This document shows, in pieces, positions 1-11,605 of a stretch of DNA of 64,000 nucleotides. This DNA comes from Lytechinus pictus (lineage: Eukaryota; Echinodermata; Echinoidea; Temnopleuroida; Toxopneustidae). The notes under the pieces were generated by a model that saw only the letters and a program-made list of their open reading frames with translations, was not told where the DNA came from and did not search any database. How positions within the stretch are numbered: position 1 is the first letter of the stretch; every line of letters starts with the position of its first letter. The position numbers and the translations under genes are program-made. The stretch is from assembly GCF_037042905.1 (NCBI RefSeq), contig NC_087257.1:29534001-29598000 (forward strand), written 5' to 3'.

Positions 1-960
1 AACCTGCCTTACATCACTAGGGAAATTAAGAGCAAGATCAGACAGAAGCGTCGTGTATATAATCGTGATCTCAAAAGTCAATCTCAGGAAGATTGGAGCC
101 TCTTCAGGAAGTTGAGATCCATGCAGGTCCAGAAGTCCCTTCGCTCTGCGAGATGGGAGTACCTTAATGACGTCATTGGTCCGATCGAGTCTAAGAGAAA
201 AAACACAAAGGCAAGACTCTACAGGTATTCAGCAACTTCTTTCTGAAGGATGTCTGAAATCTTGCAGCCAAGAAAAGGCCAACATTCTTAGTCGTCCGTT
301 TGAATGGGGTGTGAACCGGTTTTTACTACCGAACCGGATAATGTACGTCCTTCTTCTTATTAAACTTCCTTCCTTCTCGATATCCATCAATTGAAGATAT
401 TTCAGTCCATGTCAATCCGGGATGTCAATGGTGTTGAGAAGCTTCTGAGGGGACTAGACACATCCAAAGCCACTGGTCCGGACAACACCCCAACAATCCT
501 TTTGAAAGAGACGGCCTCAGAAGTAAGTCCTATTCTCACCTTCATCTTTAACCAATCATTGAAATCTGGAGTTCTTTCAAAGGATTGGACGAAAGTGCAT
601 AAACATGTAGTTCCGGTCTTCAAGAAGGGCGACAAGACGAATTACCGTCATATCTCTTTAACCATGCAGTATAATCTCCAAGACACTGGAGCACATAGTT
701 GTGTCGTCAGCGACGAAGCACCTTGACTCTCACTCCATTTTGTCCCCCTGCCAACATGGATTTAGAAGAAAACACTCTTGTGAGACGCTATACTGTTGCT
801 AACATCACATGACCTTGCTGAATCGTACAGGGGTAAAAAGCAAGTTGATATGATTATGCTGGACTTTAGCAAAGCCTTTGACAAGGTCCCACATAACCGT
901 CTCATCCTGAAGTTGAGACATTATGGGATCCAAGAACGAATGTCTTTCATAATAGGCTAT
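1..960 (+). mobile_element. degenerate CR1/jockey-like non-LTR retrotransposon fragment
   Basis: Conceptual translation of the first 240 bases gives a basic linker (LPYITREIKSKIRQKRR, then a W..F.KL pattern) typical of the region between endonuclease and reverse transcriptase in CR1/jockey-type elements. Positions 391-640 encode reverse transcriptase motifs (SKATGPDN, then VVPVFKKGDK), and 796-950 encode the LDFSKAFDKVPHN block. These lie in different frames and are separated by stops and small gaps, so the element is dead. The 3' part is cut off near 940, where sequence from an opposite-strand element begins. Clade assignment is by motif recognition only. Confidence 0.85.
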
Positions 961-1710
961 TTACTTTTACTGCTTGGTTGCGGTGGACTGACATGACTTG
1001 CGAAAGCCTGTCTAAATTGACAGTTAAAAGCCTCAGCTTTTTTTAAGATCATCAGTAAAAAAAATATTATCCAATCAACATTGTGCGAAAAATTTCACAT
1101 TCCTGTAATTTTACTTTCAATAACTCATGCCAGACGCTATCAAATGCTTTAGCGAAATCGAGAAATGTGATACGAGTAATTGAGCCTCCTTCCAAAGAAC
1201 TTGTCCAGTCGTCAATAACTTCTATTAATTGGGTTTCACATGATCTTTTTCCACGAAAACCATGTTGATTATCACATAAAATTTTGTCACAATTAAAACG
1301 TTCAAATATTTTGTTTTGTTTACAATTCCCTTTTAAATTTTACATTTGAATCGGTCTATAATTATTATTGTGTCTTCTTTATCACCCTTTTTATATACTG
1401 GATATACGTTAGCTCTTAACCAGTCTTGTGGTAAAGCCCCTGTCGACAGAGATAAGGTTAACAGTTTACAAAGTGATGGGGCTATTATTTTGTTCTGCAC
1501 CTTAACGCGGAGAGATCTCATCATGTCCATGTGTTTTTGAGGTATCTATGCATTTGAGTAATTTCAAAACTTCTGATTCTGTACAATGAATGTCTTTCAT
1601 AATAGGATATTTACTTTTACTGCTTGGTTGCGGTGGACTGACATGACTTGCGAAAGCCTATGTCTAAATTGACAGTTAAAAGCCTCAGCTATTTTCAAGA
1701 TCATCAGTAA
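938..1710 (+). repeat. pair of direct repeats of about 120 bp (938-1058 and 1588-1710)
   Basis: The stretch that starts GAATGTCTTTCATAATAGG and ends GATCATCAGTAA occurs twice in the same orientation with only a few differences. The second copy sits in its natural place in the minus-strand retroelement, where it encodes the linker before the reverse transcriptase. The first copy forms the junction with the plus-strand element. This suggests a template switch or local duplication during or after insertion. Confidence 0.85.
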
Positions 1711-2560
1711 TTACAGTGCCATTTACCCTTAAACATTCAACAGAAATTCTCTCAGACTTTCTAGATTTGACAAATTTCCAAAATAATTTTGAGTTACCTT
1801 TTAGACTCTGTCACTCTTACACATATCATTTTTTTAAGTACACATAATTCGATCTAATTTTCTTTTTACTATTTCGTAATCTGACTATACTTTGGCCAAT
1901 CCGAGTCCTTAATAGACTTTTTAGCTCTGAAAAATAATTTATTATTTTTAAATCGTTTTCAGAACATCTTTTTCGATACCGTGTGGAAAATTATCATCCC
2001 AGATTTTGAAAACATTGTGTTTCCATGATAACCAGTCAGGTTCTATGTCATTTTCATTATTAACATATACGAGAGTTGTACCATTTAAATCATTACGGAA
2101 CTTTTCATAGTTACCTTTTGAATAAAAATATGTTTTGCCTCTTTTATTTTCTTGTAATATTGGATATGTAGAAACTGTAAAATAAAGTGCCTCATGGTCA
2201 CCCGGAAATAATTAGACATTTTGCACTTTCGAAGGTTAGGTTGAAAAAATCAAATCCAAAGTATTGCTTGTGAATTTGGCAATCCTAGTAGGAAAATACA
2301 CATGTTGATATAAAAATATATTATCAATTATAGAAGTAAAACAATCCATTAGATCGGATTTATCGGGGGAGACAAAATATCCATCTTACCAGGAAAGGTT
2401 TGGGAAGTTAAAATACCCTGTTAAAATAATATTACGTATAAGCCATTGCTTGTTACAAGAGACAAAGATTTATCCAATTCATATATGATATCTAACTTGC
2501 TGCTCGGAGGTTTGTAAAAAACTCCAATTAATAACCACTTTTTACATGTTTTATCTTTAC
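1075..2560 (-). mobile_element. degenerate CR1-like non-LTR retrotransposon, endonuclease to RT
   Basis: Read on the minus strand from 2560 down, there are apurinic-endonuclease-like pieces (VFYKPPSSKLDIIYELDKS; near 2200 GDHEALYFTV), a linker (SERISVECLRVNGTVITDD), then RT motifs: TGALPQDWLRANVYPVYKKG at about 1400-1440 and QHGFRGKRSCETQLIEVIDD followed by FLDFAKAFDSVWH at about 1080-1265. Stops and frameshifts interrupt all parts. It lies head to head with the plus-strand fragment at 1-960. Confidence 0.85.
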
Positions 2561-2636
2561 TCAATCACCACCTTATTTCACATTCTGTTTCAAAGTCTGA
2601 TCTATGAATTATAGAAAACTTGTTATTATAATTCAA

Positions 2637-3650
2637 TTCAATTCAATTCATTTATTTGACATCCTTTAAAAACATACAAACATATGTACAAGTATATGAT
2701 ACAACAACAAAGGAGTAAGAGAATTTAAATCACAGTATAAGCAATAAAAATGGTAGAAATATAAAAGAAATGAAAAGAAAATGTAGCGGATGTAGGAAGT
2801 CAGAAAGGCCATTGACCTGTCAAAGACGATTTCCTTGATTACTACATTATATGGTACGATTAAAAACACAAATAGAATAGTGGCAAAAAAATATCAGACA
2901 CGAAGATATCGACATCAACCCCCCCCCCCCCCTTTAGATAGGCAGTTTGAATTTTATCTTAACTATTAGTAGACAGTTGGTTTTGTTTCAATCTACGTTT
3001 CAATGATGAGAATGTAACAGACAATTTTAAAGTATCAGGTAAATTATTCCACAAGTTTGGTCCTTTATAACGAATTGTAGATTTAGAAAGTGTAGAACGA
3101 AAGAACGGTATATATGATTTGTTTGAATTTCTCGTTACATAATTATTTATACCATGTATACTGCTATTAAATAAAAAATAAGTATTAAAACGAAATGGAA
3201 AAGTAGAATTTAAATTGAAATATTTGTACATAAATAAAATAATTTGCGATTCATAAAGTTCATTTAGCTTTAAAATTTTGAGCTTAAAAATAAAATCTGT
3301 GTATGAGCTCTAAAAAAGAAATTTGTTATTACCCTTATTACACGTTTTTTAATCACATATATCCTTTGGAATAAATATGATGCACAGCCACCCCAGATAA
3401 TCAGACAATAATTCAAATGTGGCAAGATCAAGGTATTATGATTATATTTAGAAGGATGCGTAATCATGGTAATAGGCGATAAGAACACCACTGCCATGTC
3501 TGTTCCTATATTTTCTTAACACTTTAGAATTATCGGGGAATATTTTGGAATACAAAATATCATCGCATAGAAATGTCTCAGTAAAAAAAGAAAAGATGTC
3601 AGGCTTTTCAGAGTGAATTGGGGTACCAATTTTATCAATTTTGTTCACAA
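2637..3650 (-). mobile_element. CR1-like retrotransposon 3' end joined to an endonuclease scrap
   Basis: Minus-strand 3231-2959 encodes the typical C-terminal tail of CR1/L2-type polymerases (PFFRSTLSKSTIRYKGPNLW, then NNLP and K..L). The block at 3497-3270 carries the thumb-like motif LPHLNYCLIIWGGCAS. The piece at 3648-3448 carries an endonuclease start (EKPDIFSFFTETFL, then GSGVLIAY). Most of the RT core is missing, so this is an internally deleted copy. The end at about 2637-2655 has an ATTCA-type simple repeat, the tail usual for such elements. A C-run lies at about 2920-2932. Confidence 0.75.
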
Positions 3651-4124
3651 CACTTCTGGCATTATAATATACAGGATAAATCGTTTCATCATCATTTGAT
3701 CCATTGCAAAGACCAGAGGCTCATATTCTTCTTGGCCATCATCCTAGAAGTAGGGGCAGAATCACTGGCGGCATTCATCGGGGAGGGGGGGGGGGGGGAC
3801 GTAATGAGCAGGGCCCGCTGGTAGAACAGTTTTCGAAACTGAAGTGGCTCCCCTGGGTAAATATACCAACCTATATTATTATTATTATTTTAATGAGACA
3901 AAGCGCCACCCCCCCCCCCTAATGAATAAAAAGCGCGAGCGGATCGACGCCAATAGACCAGTTCGTAGTTATTACTTCATGGACAATTTTGGTTAAATGA
4001 CCTTTCATTCCTGTCATTTTGGTAGGCAGATTTCAAAGCAGGATATTACGTATAAGCATGCCTCACATAGCAGGATGAAGAAATTGAATCCCAATTGAAT
4101 AGACCAGGTGACTAGATTATCACA
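3651..4124. other. mixed repeat debris with G-runs and C-runs
   Basis: No gene is visible. There is a G-run at about 3785-3799 and a C-run at about 3908-3920. The sequence AAGCGCGAGCGGATCGACGCC at 3932-3952 resembles the 3' terminus of the hAT-like element at 4133-5033, so a truncated relative probably ended here. Confidence 0.4.
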
Positions 4125-4132
4125 CCAAGGAA

Positions 4133-5033
4133 CAGGGGCGTCGATCCATTTTTCAGATTGGGGGGGGGGGGGCAAAATCATGAATCAACGTTCCAAAGGC
4201 GCTCGATCACACAAAACAAACAAACTCACCTACACACACACACACATAGGCCTATATACATACATATATATATATATATATATGACTTATGATATAGAGA
4301 CACATATCTCACCAACAAATCAATGTGAGTGCGAAGCACGAGCTGAATTGTTTTAGTATACTGACCTGAAAATAGGAAAAGGGTATACCTGTTTAGGACT
4401 GTTTGTAGTAACTCATGAGGAGGATACATATCTCACTACACAGATAATGCGAGTGCCGAGAGCGAGCTGAAATTTATTTATATTCTGACCTGAAAGCTTG
4501 ATATTCTAAGCATTTTTGGTTTCAATGATTAAGATGGGTATCTAAAAGAACATTGGATGCAAGCGCGAAGCGCGAGCTGAAAATTTTGACATTTTGATCT
4601 GAAAAAAAATTGACAGCTAGTTTAATGGACGTTTTTAATAAAGAACAAGATATATATCCAACAAAAGATTATTGCAAATCGAAGCGGGAGTTCTTTTGAA
4701 GTTTAGAACTGAAAACGGGACATTCTATTCACCTATTTAATTATAAAAATTATGGGGTTTTGCTACAGAAATGATGCGAGCGCGAAGCGCGAGCTGAAAA
4801 TTTGTATGTTCCAATCTGAAAAGCGGGCATTTTGAGCGCGATTTTAAATAAAGAAAGAGTTTTGTATCTCAATCTCGCTTGCTGATTTCTGTGTAACATT
4901 ACAATCTTGTTTTATTTTTGCACATCCGGAATTATTGGGGGGGGGGGGCAAAACGATATGTTTGCCCCCACCCAATATTTTCATTGGTGGGGCAATCGCC
5001 CCTCTGCCCCCCCCCCCAGGATCGACGCCTATG
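4133..5033. mobile_element. non-autonomous hAT-like DNA transposon, 901 bp
   Basis: The left end is CAGGGGCGTCGATCC and the right end is GGATCGACGCCTATG, a terminal inverted repeat. The flanks CCAAGGAA (4125-4132) and CCAGGGAA (5034-5041) are an 8-bp target-site duplication with one mismatch. TIRs beginning CAGNGGCG with 8-bp duplications are the hallmark of hAT elements. There is no transposase. Inside are G-runs next to both ends, AC and AT microsatellites at 4230-4283, and about five units of 100-120 bp whose core is GCGCGAAGCGCGAGCTGAAA (near 4331, 4451, 4564, 4680 and 4780). Confidence 0.85.
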
Positions 5034-5296
5034 CCAGGGAACACTCTATGAACATGATAAAGGTATTTGTTGCATTTCTACTTTGAATGCATAATCAGAG
5101 CTTGCTGTACAATGTACTTGGTAAACTGTGAAATACCAGTCGTTCGAGGACGCATTGTTGTTTTTTGTGGATGTAAATGAAACACAATAAGAATATATGA
5201 TTAATCGAGACATCAAAGTTGGTGCTTATCTCATTAAATTTTAAACCATCATGTCACTTTAGTACAAATGACCTTCCTCTGATCATATGCGCAGAG

Positions 5297-5964
5297 CCCG
5301 GGGGGCCACTTCCATTGACGAGTGAATACCATGCGCGACCATGGGGTCTTGAAAAGCACCCTAAACACGTATTTTCCATATTCTGAAAATGCACCCCTTA
5401 ACAAGACTTGCGTGTGAAACCCTACCCTTAACAAGTATTGGAAACAAATACTATTGGCAAGTATTCCCAGAACTGAGCCCCTAAACAAGTACAGCAATGT
5501 ATTTTCCATATTCTGAAAATGCACCCCTTAACCGAGTATTGGAAACAAAACGATACTCTTAGCAAGTATTCCCTGAAATGAACCCCTAAACAAGTACAAA
5601 TATATTTTATTATTATGTCACGGGTCCATCGGTCGTCGATCGGTTTACCTTTAGCCACCATTATTTTGGTTTAGTACGGCCCCAGTCCACACCTCGCGCA
5701 AATCGGACTCTAAACACGTAGTGTTGGGGCAAAAAGGACATCCTTTATAAAACATTTTGATTTTGTTTTATCATCCCCGCATATTTGACCCTAAACACGT
5801 ATTTTTCCGAGCTAAATAGATACCCTTTTTTCAATATTTTTGTGTTTTTGACACCCATATCACGTTACGTACGTAACGTGCCCTATCTTGAAAAAGACAT
5901 CCTTTTTACGTGTTTTTTTGGTCGCGCATGGTATCCACTCGTCAATGTAAGTGGCCCCCCCGGG
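5297..5964. mobile_element. DNA transposon with about 45-bp TIRs and 8-bp TSD
   Basis: The left end runs CCCGGGGGGCCACTT and on to ATGCGCGACCA; the right end is its near-perfect inverted copy, about 45 bp long. Both flanks carry GCGCAGAG exactly (5289-5296 and 5965-5972), an 8-bp target-site duplication. The interior has no transposase. It is built of short subrepeats around CCCTAAACACGTATTTTCC and GCACCCCTTAAC, plus a perfect 20-bp palindrome at 5861-5880. The TSD length fits hAT or a similar superfamily; the TIR itself is not the usual hAT CAG start, so the superfamily is open. Confidence 0.85.
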
Positions 5965-5972
5965 GCGCAGAG

Positions 5973-6309
5973 TCAGAGTGGAACTACCCTTCGAACTGGC
6001 CTTTGCGCACCGCGACATCTTGGTACACTCACTGAGCCCATAACCCGGAAACGTATTAAGACCAAGAATGTAGGTCAGAAAATGGGTGATACAACTGGCC
6101 CGCTTCGGTCGGGGTTATCCCCCGGCCAACGCACGCGGGGCCCCCATGCCCCCTCGAAAACGCACCAAAGAAAGGGAATTTTCCTCATTTGCGCCCTTTT
6201 TCGACCGACTAGCCTTTCAGCATTTACATTTTTCTCATACTTCGACTACTATCACATCAACATGATCAAGTAACTGTGTTAACGAATGAGTAGCTTTTGT
6301 TAATCGACG
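5973..6309. other. no gene recognised
   Basis: Unique-looking sequence of moderate GC content between two DNA transposons. The open frame that crosses from the preceding element into this stretch (to 6273) has no family resemblance and begins inside a transposon, so I do not call it. Confidence 0.4.
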
Positions 6310-6317
6310 TATATACA

Positions 6318-7498
6318 CAGTGGCGTAACTACGGGGGGGCATGGGGGGGCACGTGCCCCCCCAATCGGCTGACCAAAAAAAAAAAAAAAAAAAAAACGGG
6401 GGAAAGGAGAAAAAAGAGGGAGAAAGGAAGAAGAACGTAGTGGGAAAGAAGAAATTATTATTCGTTATAATGGTATATTATATTATAATCATATTATGTT
6501 ATATTACATAGAAAATATTTTTTATCCTAACTTTATGAAACATTAATTGCTCAGGGCCTATGTTGTCATTGTTCCTGGTGCTCGCATTGTCTGTTTAAAG
6601 AGATACATGTATATAAACCTGTTGTACGAAAAACTCCCGTTTCAAGTCAATATACACCAAATATATTATTGTTTTATGCAGTCACGGTGACATATGCTTC
6701 TTTTTCATGACTACTTAAAGTGATTGCCCCATGTTAAGGTTTTAATATAAAATATTTCCTGTCCGTGATTACGTTCGCATCAGTGGATTGGTGATATATG
6801 TGTGCTCTCCGTGAATTCCTAAAATCAGTCCTTAAAATGTCCCTTTTTCTGATCTGAATATCAAAAATTTTCAGCTCGCGCTTCGCGCTCGCATCATTTG
6901 GTTAGTTAAATACGTATGGTCTTAGTGAATTCCTACAAACAAGCTATAGAATGCCCCTCTTTAGGTCTGAATTTCCTAAATTTTCAGCTCGCGCTTCGCG
7001 CTCGCAATATCTGATTAGTGAGATGCGTATGTTATTCATGATTACAATGAGTACAAGTGCTTCATAAGTGTTTAAATGTAATTCTATCAAAATCAGCAAG
7101 CGCTTGACATTGGCATTAGATGACTATGGTGAGATATGTATACTATTGAGGGATTATTCCTATGATATAGTCATTAAGATCTCCCTGTTTGGGGTCAATG
7201 TATAAAAAAAATTCGGCTCGCGCTTCGCGCTCGCATTGTTTAGCGAGACAGGTACGTATCATGATTACAAAGTCGATTATAATGTCCCTTTTTAGGTCTG
7301 AATATCAAAAATTTTAAGCTCGCGCTTCGCGCTCGCATTATTTGACCAGTGAGAGACATATCCGTTTAATGGGACTGTCCTTAAAATGTCTCTATTAGGT
7401 CAGTATACCTAGCAACTGGGCGCGCTTCGCGCGCTCACTAAGTGACTCAAAATTTTTGCTGGTGCCCCCCCAATGCCGTGACCCACGGTACGCCACTG
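6318..7498. mobile_element. non-autonomous hAT-like DNA transposon, 1181 bp
   Basis: The left end CAGTGGCGTA and the right end TACGCCACTG are exact inverted copies. Both are flanked by TATATACA (6310-6317 and 7499-7506), a perfect 8-bp duplication. This is diagnostic of hAT. There is no transposase. A poly(A) tract lies at 6374-6396. The body from about 6860 to 7430 is a tandem array with 100-120 bp period whose core AGCTCGCGCTTCGCGCTCGCA is the reverse complement of the array core in the element at 4133-5033. The intact duplication indicates a fairly young insertion. Confidence 0.93.
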
Positions 7499-7754
7499 TA
7501 TATACATGTAGAATTGTTTGAGTGTAATAGACATCGGCCTATCGTAGATAGAGAAGGTCATTTAATTAATAACTATTTTCTCACAAAAAGCAGGTAGATG
7601 ATACTCAACCTTGATATGTTGTAGTTGTTTAAACAATAACATAATTATGACTGACTGAATTTTGTTGTTAAATATTATGAGACCTCAATATTCATAACGC
7701 ATGTTTGAAGGCGATGATCAATAAATGACAGAATGGAAATGTAAAAGTTTCATT

Positions 7755-7920
7755 CTGGGGGGCATTTCATGAAAGGACTTGTCGGACGTTTTATCCGACA
7801 AGTCCCATTTTATCCGACAGTTACCATAGGAACAGTGCCTCTCAGCCAATCAAAATCATGGAAAGATGTCATGAGATCTGACAACTTGTCGGATGAAAAC
7901 ATTGATGAAACGCTCCCCAG
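7755..7920. mobile_element. short MITE with inverted ends
   Basis: The left end CTGGGGGGCATTTCATGAA is inverted at the right end as TTGATGAAACGCTCCCCAG. Inside, GACTTGTCGGA and its complements form further stem sequence around 7778-7890. Length is 166 bp with no coding capacity. I could not identify a clear target-site duplication. Confidence 0.7.
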
Positions 7921-9508
7921 GCCTCCATCGCTGATGTTTGGATTGTGATTGAGGAAAACAAATATTATCGAAAACAAATTTTCGTTCAAACAGAAATAGG
8001 CTTAAATTTAATTGTTGAAACACTGATATGTTTATTTTTTTACTATCGACGTATATTATAGTTATGTTTCTTTTTTCTTACTGAGGTTTATTAACATTTT
8101 CCTTGTTTTCTAATTGATTGTTAATCTTATTTGATAATCTACAGAAGTACCCTTTTAAAGTGATTTTCAGATACTCCCACCAATTTCTTTTTGTCCCAGT
8201 GTGATATTGTTTCAAATATTATGAATTAAAAAAATATTTTGTTCATAATTAAAATTACACAAATCAATAAAAAAAATCATGACTTCAAATTTGGGTGATT
8301 CCCCAACAAATTGACAAGCGCCATCCCTGCATTTCATTTTCATTTCATTTATTCTGTCCGTTTAAACGGATGATATTAGTATGTACACTTGTCAATTCTT
8401 GCTGTACAAAAATACATTCACAAAGTAATATAATAACAGTAAAATCAAGCGAACATTATATAACATGGCCATAATTATACAGGATGATATAATACATGTA
8501 ATATATGAATTATAATCACTGGCTTTGCTATAAAGGCATGCATGCACTTATGGCTCGTTTGAACGATTTAAATTTCTATTCACATGGATGGTAGGTTATT
8601 CTAACAAAAAATAACGATATACAATAAGATAGATCTATTTGAACTTGGTGAAGTAAAGAAAACAATCATAATGTAAGATTTCTAGGCCAAAAAGTAGCTG
8701 TATTTTGGTGGACGCCCTGGTGTATTTTCAAATATATACGATAACACTGGCTTATGTGTTCGGGAAACCGTTGTTAATAACAGTGTTAAGTGAGTTTTTG
8801 CAAAGGGATGCAAAACGCTTTCAACAACATAGAAAATATATTGTAAAATACACTTCATGACAAAGAGCAACCAAGAAGTTATTTGTCGATTAAAAACAAA
8901 TTTAATCAGCAGTGTCGTCCTGTATTCTGGAAAAACGACGTAAAATTAGCAATTTTTCGTCAGCTCCGAACCTTAGGACGAAAATGCTGTTCCATCAGTT
9001 CAACAATTTTCAATAAAGACCTCCCAGCTGTTCATTGTGATTTGACGTGCATTTGTTACAATCTTGCTCTGTTCTTGAATCTGTTGTATCTACTAGCGGT
9101 GCGAAAACTAGTATATTCAATGTCTCCCATTATAATAGAACCAGCCACCAGGCGCGTACGGAAACTGCCCTGCAGCTATTCTTGTAGATCAATGATCCGA
9201 AACTTTGAAATGATTTGGTCCAATGACAGTGACCTAATACATGTATCATAACGCAGAGCTATGTTCTAATAGTTGCACCAGGTGAACTAATCTGTATTTG
9301 GATATTTTTCGTTAATAAAAAACCCGGCTGAGATACAACACAACTTATGCCTGCGGTTCAGAGTCTTCCGTTGAGTAGATCACTGGATCTGGGTAGGTAT
9401 CTTTTATCGTTGAGGCTATGTTATAGATGTTATTATTGTCATGATTGTATAGGCTTACCCTTTCCTGTGGAATTATATTTCTAATGCACAAGGAATCCAT
9501 ACGGTGAG
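7921..9508. other. intergenic, no supported gene
   Basis: AT-rich sequence. An ATTTC-type simple repeat at 8330-8352 followed by AT-rich sequence resembles the 3' tail of a LINE or SINE inserted on the minus strand. The short open frames at 8682-9251 have no recognisable domain and no splice context, so I do not call them. Confidence 0.4.
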
Positions 9509-10108
9509 TTAAAGGAGAATGGAACCTTTAGAACAAGATAGCTTGTGTGAAAACAGAAAAATCAAAGAAAGAAATCAACGAAAGTTTGAGAAAAATAGGA
9601 CAAATAATGAGAAAGTTATGAACATTTGAATATAAATGCGATCACTAATGCTATGGAGATCCTCACATTGGCAATGCGGCAAAGATGTGTGATGTCACTT
9701 GTGAACAACTCTCCCCATAACTTTAGTATATATTTCACTTAAATTGTCTCTTTTATCACATCTATCAGTAGATCATTGTGTTCTTTTTATAGGAGGGCAT
9801 GTAATACAGATCTTTAAAGAATACATCATGGATAAAGATTTTGTATCACCATAAGAAAAATAAAAAGAGACATTTTGGGGGTATTCCATAGTCCATCAAA
9901 GGGAAATTTATTCCCATGTGACACCACACATCCTTGTCGCATTGTCAATGGGAGGATCTCCATAGCATTAGTGATTGCAATTAATATTCAAATGCTCATA
10001 ACTTTCTCATTGTTTGTCCGATTTTTCTCAAACTTTCGTTGATCTGTTTCGTTGATTTTTCTGTTTCGACACAAGCCTACTTATTCCAAAGGTTTCATTC
10101 CCCTTTAA
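9509..10108. mobile_element. foldback MITE, about 600 bp, TTAAAGG ends
   Basis: The left arm (TTAAAGGAGAATGGAACC and about 200 further bases) is inverted in the right arm, ending GGTTTCATTCCCCTTTAA. The arms pair over most of their length, leaving a short centre at about 9720-9890. The same family occurs at 26575-27161, with shorter-homology relatives at 23255-23857 and 14697-15267. No transposase. TTAA at both ends is compatible with a TTAA target, but with one copy I cannot separate TIR from duplication. Confidence 0.8.
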
Positions 10109-10533
10109 CGATACAACCCTGTGATAATAAAACCAATCATGATTGGAGACTACCATGTATAGGAGACAATTCTTGAGCATCGGCCTACAGTGCATGCTCC
10201 GTGCATGGATACGGAAAATAATATCCTTTTTTCTTCTTCTTGTTTTGTTCAACGGGGGAATGATCCTTGATTATTCTTTTCCTAGGGGTGCAGTGAGACA
10301 AACGTACTATATTCATGTTACATGTTTTTCGAAGGGATATGTTCATAACGAAATAGGCATTCACAGGCATTTGATTAGGTCGGCCCCGATAAAAATTCCA
10401 TGTCGCCGCCCCTGATTATTATTTTTTATATAGAATATCCCATAGCTCCCTTCGTTATCACGCGATAATCTCTATTTTGGACAACAGCCATCCTGTAAAC
10501 ATGTTTTCCTATTATCAAAGCTTATAGGCTATA

Positions 10534-11345
10534 TATATTTTTTTTTTTTTCAATATGTTTTTATTAAGGATTTCATTCAAATGAATTACATAAACTGCAG
10601 ATGTATATACGTATATATATTTTTTTTTTTCAATATGTTTTTATTAAGGATTTCATTCAAATGAATTACATAAACTGCAGATGAATACAAATCTTCATTT
10701 CATATCAACAAGGATATGCAAAAAAGTACATATATATTTACCAAGAACTGAAGCAAATAAGGACGGAATGAAACTCCTTAAAATTATACTTTTATATCTG
10801 AAAAAAAAAAATAACTCAACTGAGTCCCCAACCCTCTATGTATTTCAATAATAATTAATGTTAAATGGCTATATAAATGATTTGCAGGAAAACAGAAATC
10901 AACCTAAATGTATTATCATTGCATCCCATTTTAAATCAAGCTTCAACATAACTTTACATAATTATACACACATACACACGCACCTTAACACCCATACACA
11001 CATGCACATACCACGCATACGTAAACAAACATAATATATACAAATCTGCATAATGAACGTTTAACATTTTGGCGCAATAGGATACAGAAAGAAAAAAAAA
11101 CCCTGCAAATCATATTGATACAAGAGAAGGGGAAATTGAAAAGAACTAGTAAAAAGAAAAAAAAAACATCAACATACACACCAGGATTCACACTCGCACC
11201 ACACTAGACACATCCCACCTGTTCACATTCAAATCCCTTTTCACCTTCAGTTCATCCCATTTCTGCAAATGTAAACTTAACTTGCCTGACTTCGTTGCCA
11301 GGCGTCTTTCTTCTTCTATACAACCCGTTATATATTTGTGTATTT
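10534..11345 (-). mobile_element. 3' end of an L1-like non-LTR retrotransposon with duplicated poly(A) end
   Basis: On the minus strand, 11320-11190 encodes EEERRLATKSGKLSLHLQKW, which resembles the C-terminal tail of L1/Tx1-type polymerases. A non-coding 3' UTR follows, then AATAAAAACATATTG and a poly(A) run. The last 70 bases (the poly(A) signal and tail) are present twice in tandem, at 10534-10605 and 10615-10684. A long AT array sits at the 5' break point near 11345. Family assignment rests on a short tail only. Confidence 0.6.
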
Positions 11346-11354
11346 TAATATATA

Positions 11355-11359
11355 TATTT

Positions 11360-11437
<78 letters not shown>

Positions 11438-11505
11438 AAATATATTTTAATGTATATATACGTACACACACACATACACCCACACCCACCAACACACGCA
11501 CACAT

Positions 11506-11549
<44 letters not shown>

Positions 11550-11605
11550 TATGGGGGACTTAAGGCTATATGCCCCCCCCCAAAAAAAAAATAATAATAA
11601 TAATA
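11355..11605. repeat. AT and AC microsatellites, then C-run and A-run
   Basis: Alternating TA runs at 11360-11395 and 11399-11435 are followed by AC runs to 11528, a second TA run to 11550, a C-run near 11572-11580 and an A-run. Open frames across it are artefacts of dinucleotide repeats. Confidence 0.95.

Noticed and set aside
4331-4800. CRISPR-like array, since units repeat at about 115 bp
   Set aside because: The repeats diverge, spacers are homologous to each other, and the array lies inside a hAT-like element in animal DNA.
5785-6273. 162-codon open frame on the plus strand
   Set aside because: It begins inside a TIR transposon, crosses its right end, and shows no family motif.
8883-9251. 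122-codon open frame on the plus strand
   Set aside because: It depends on a non-ATG start, has no recognisable motif and lies in repeat-rich intergenic DNA.
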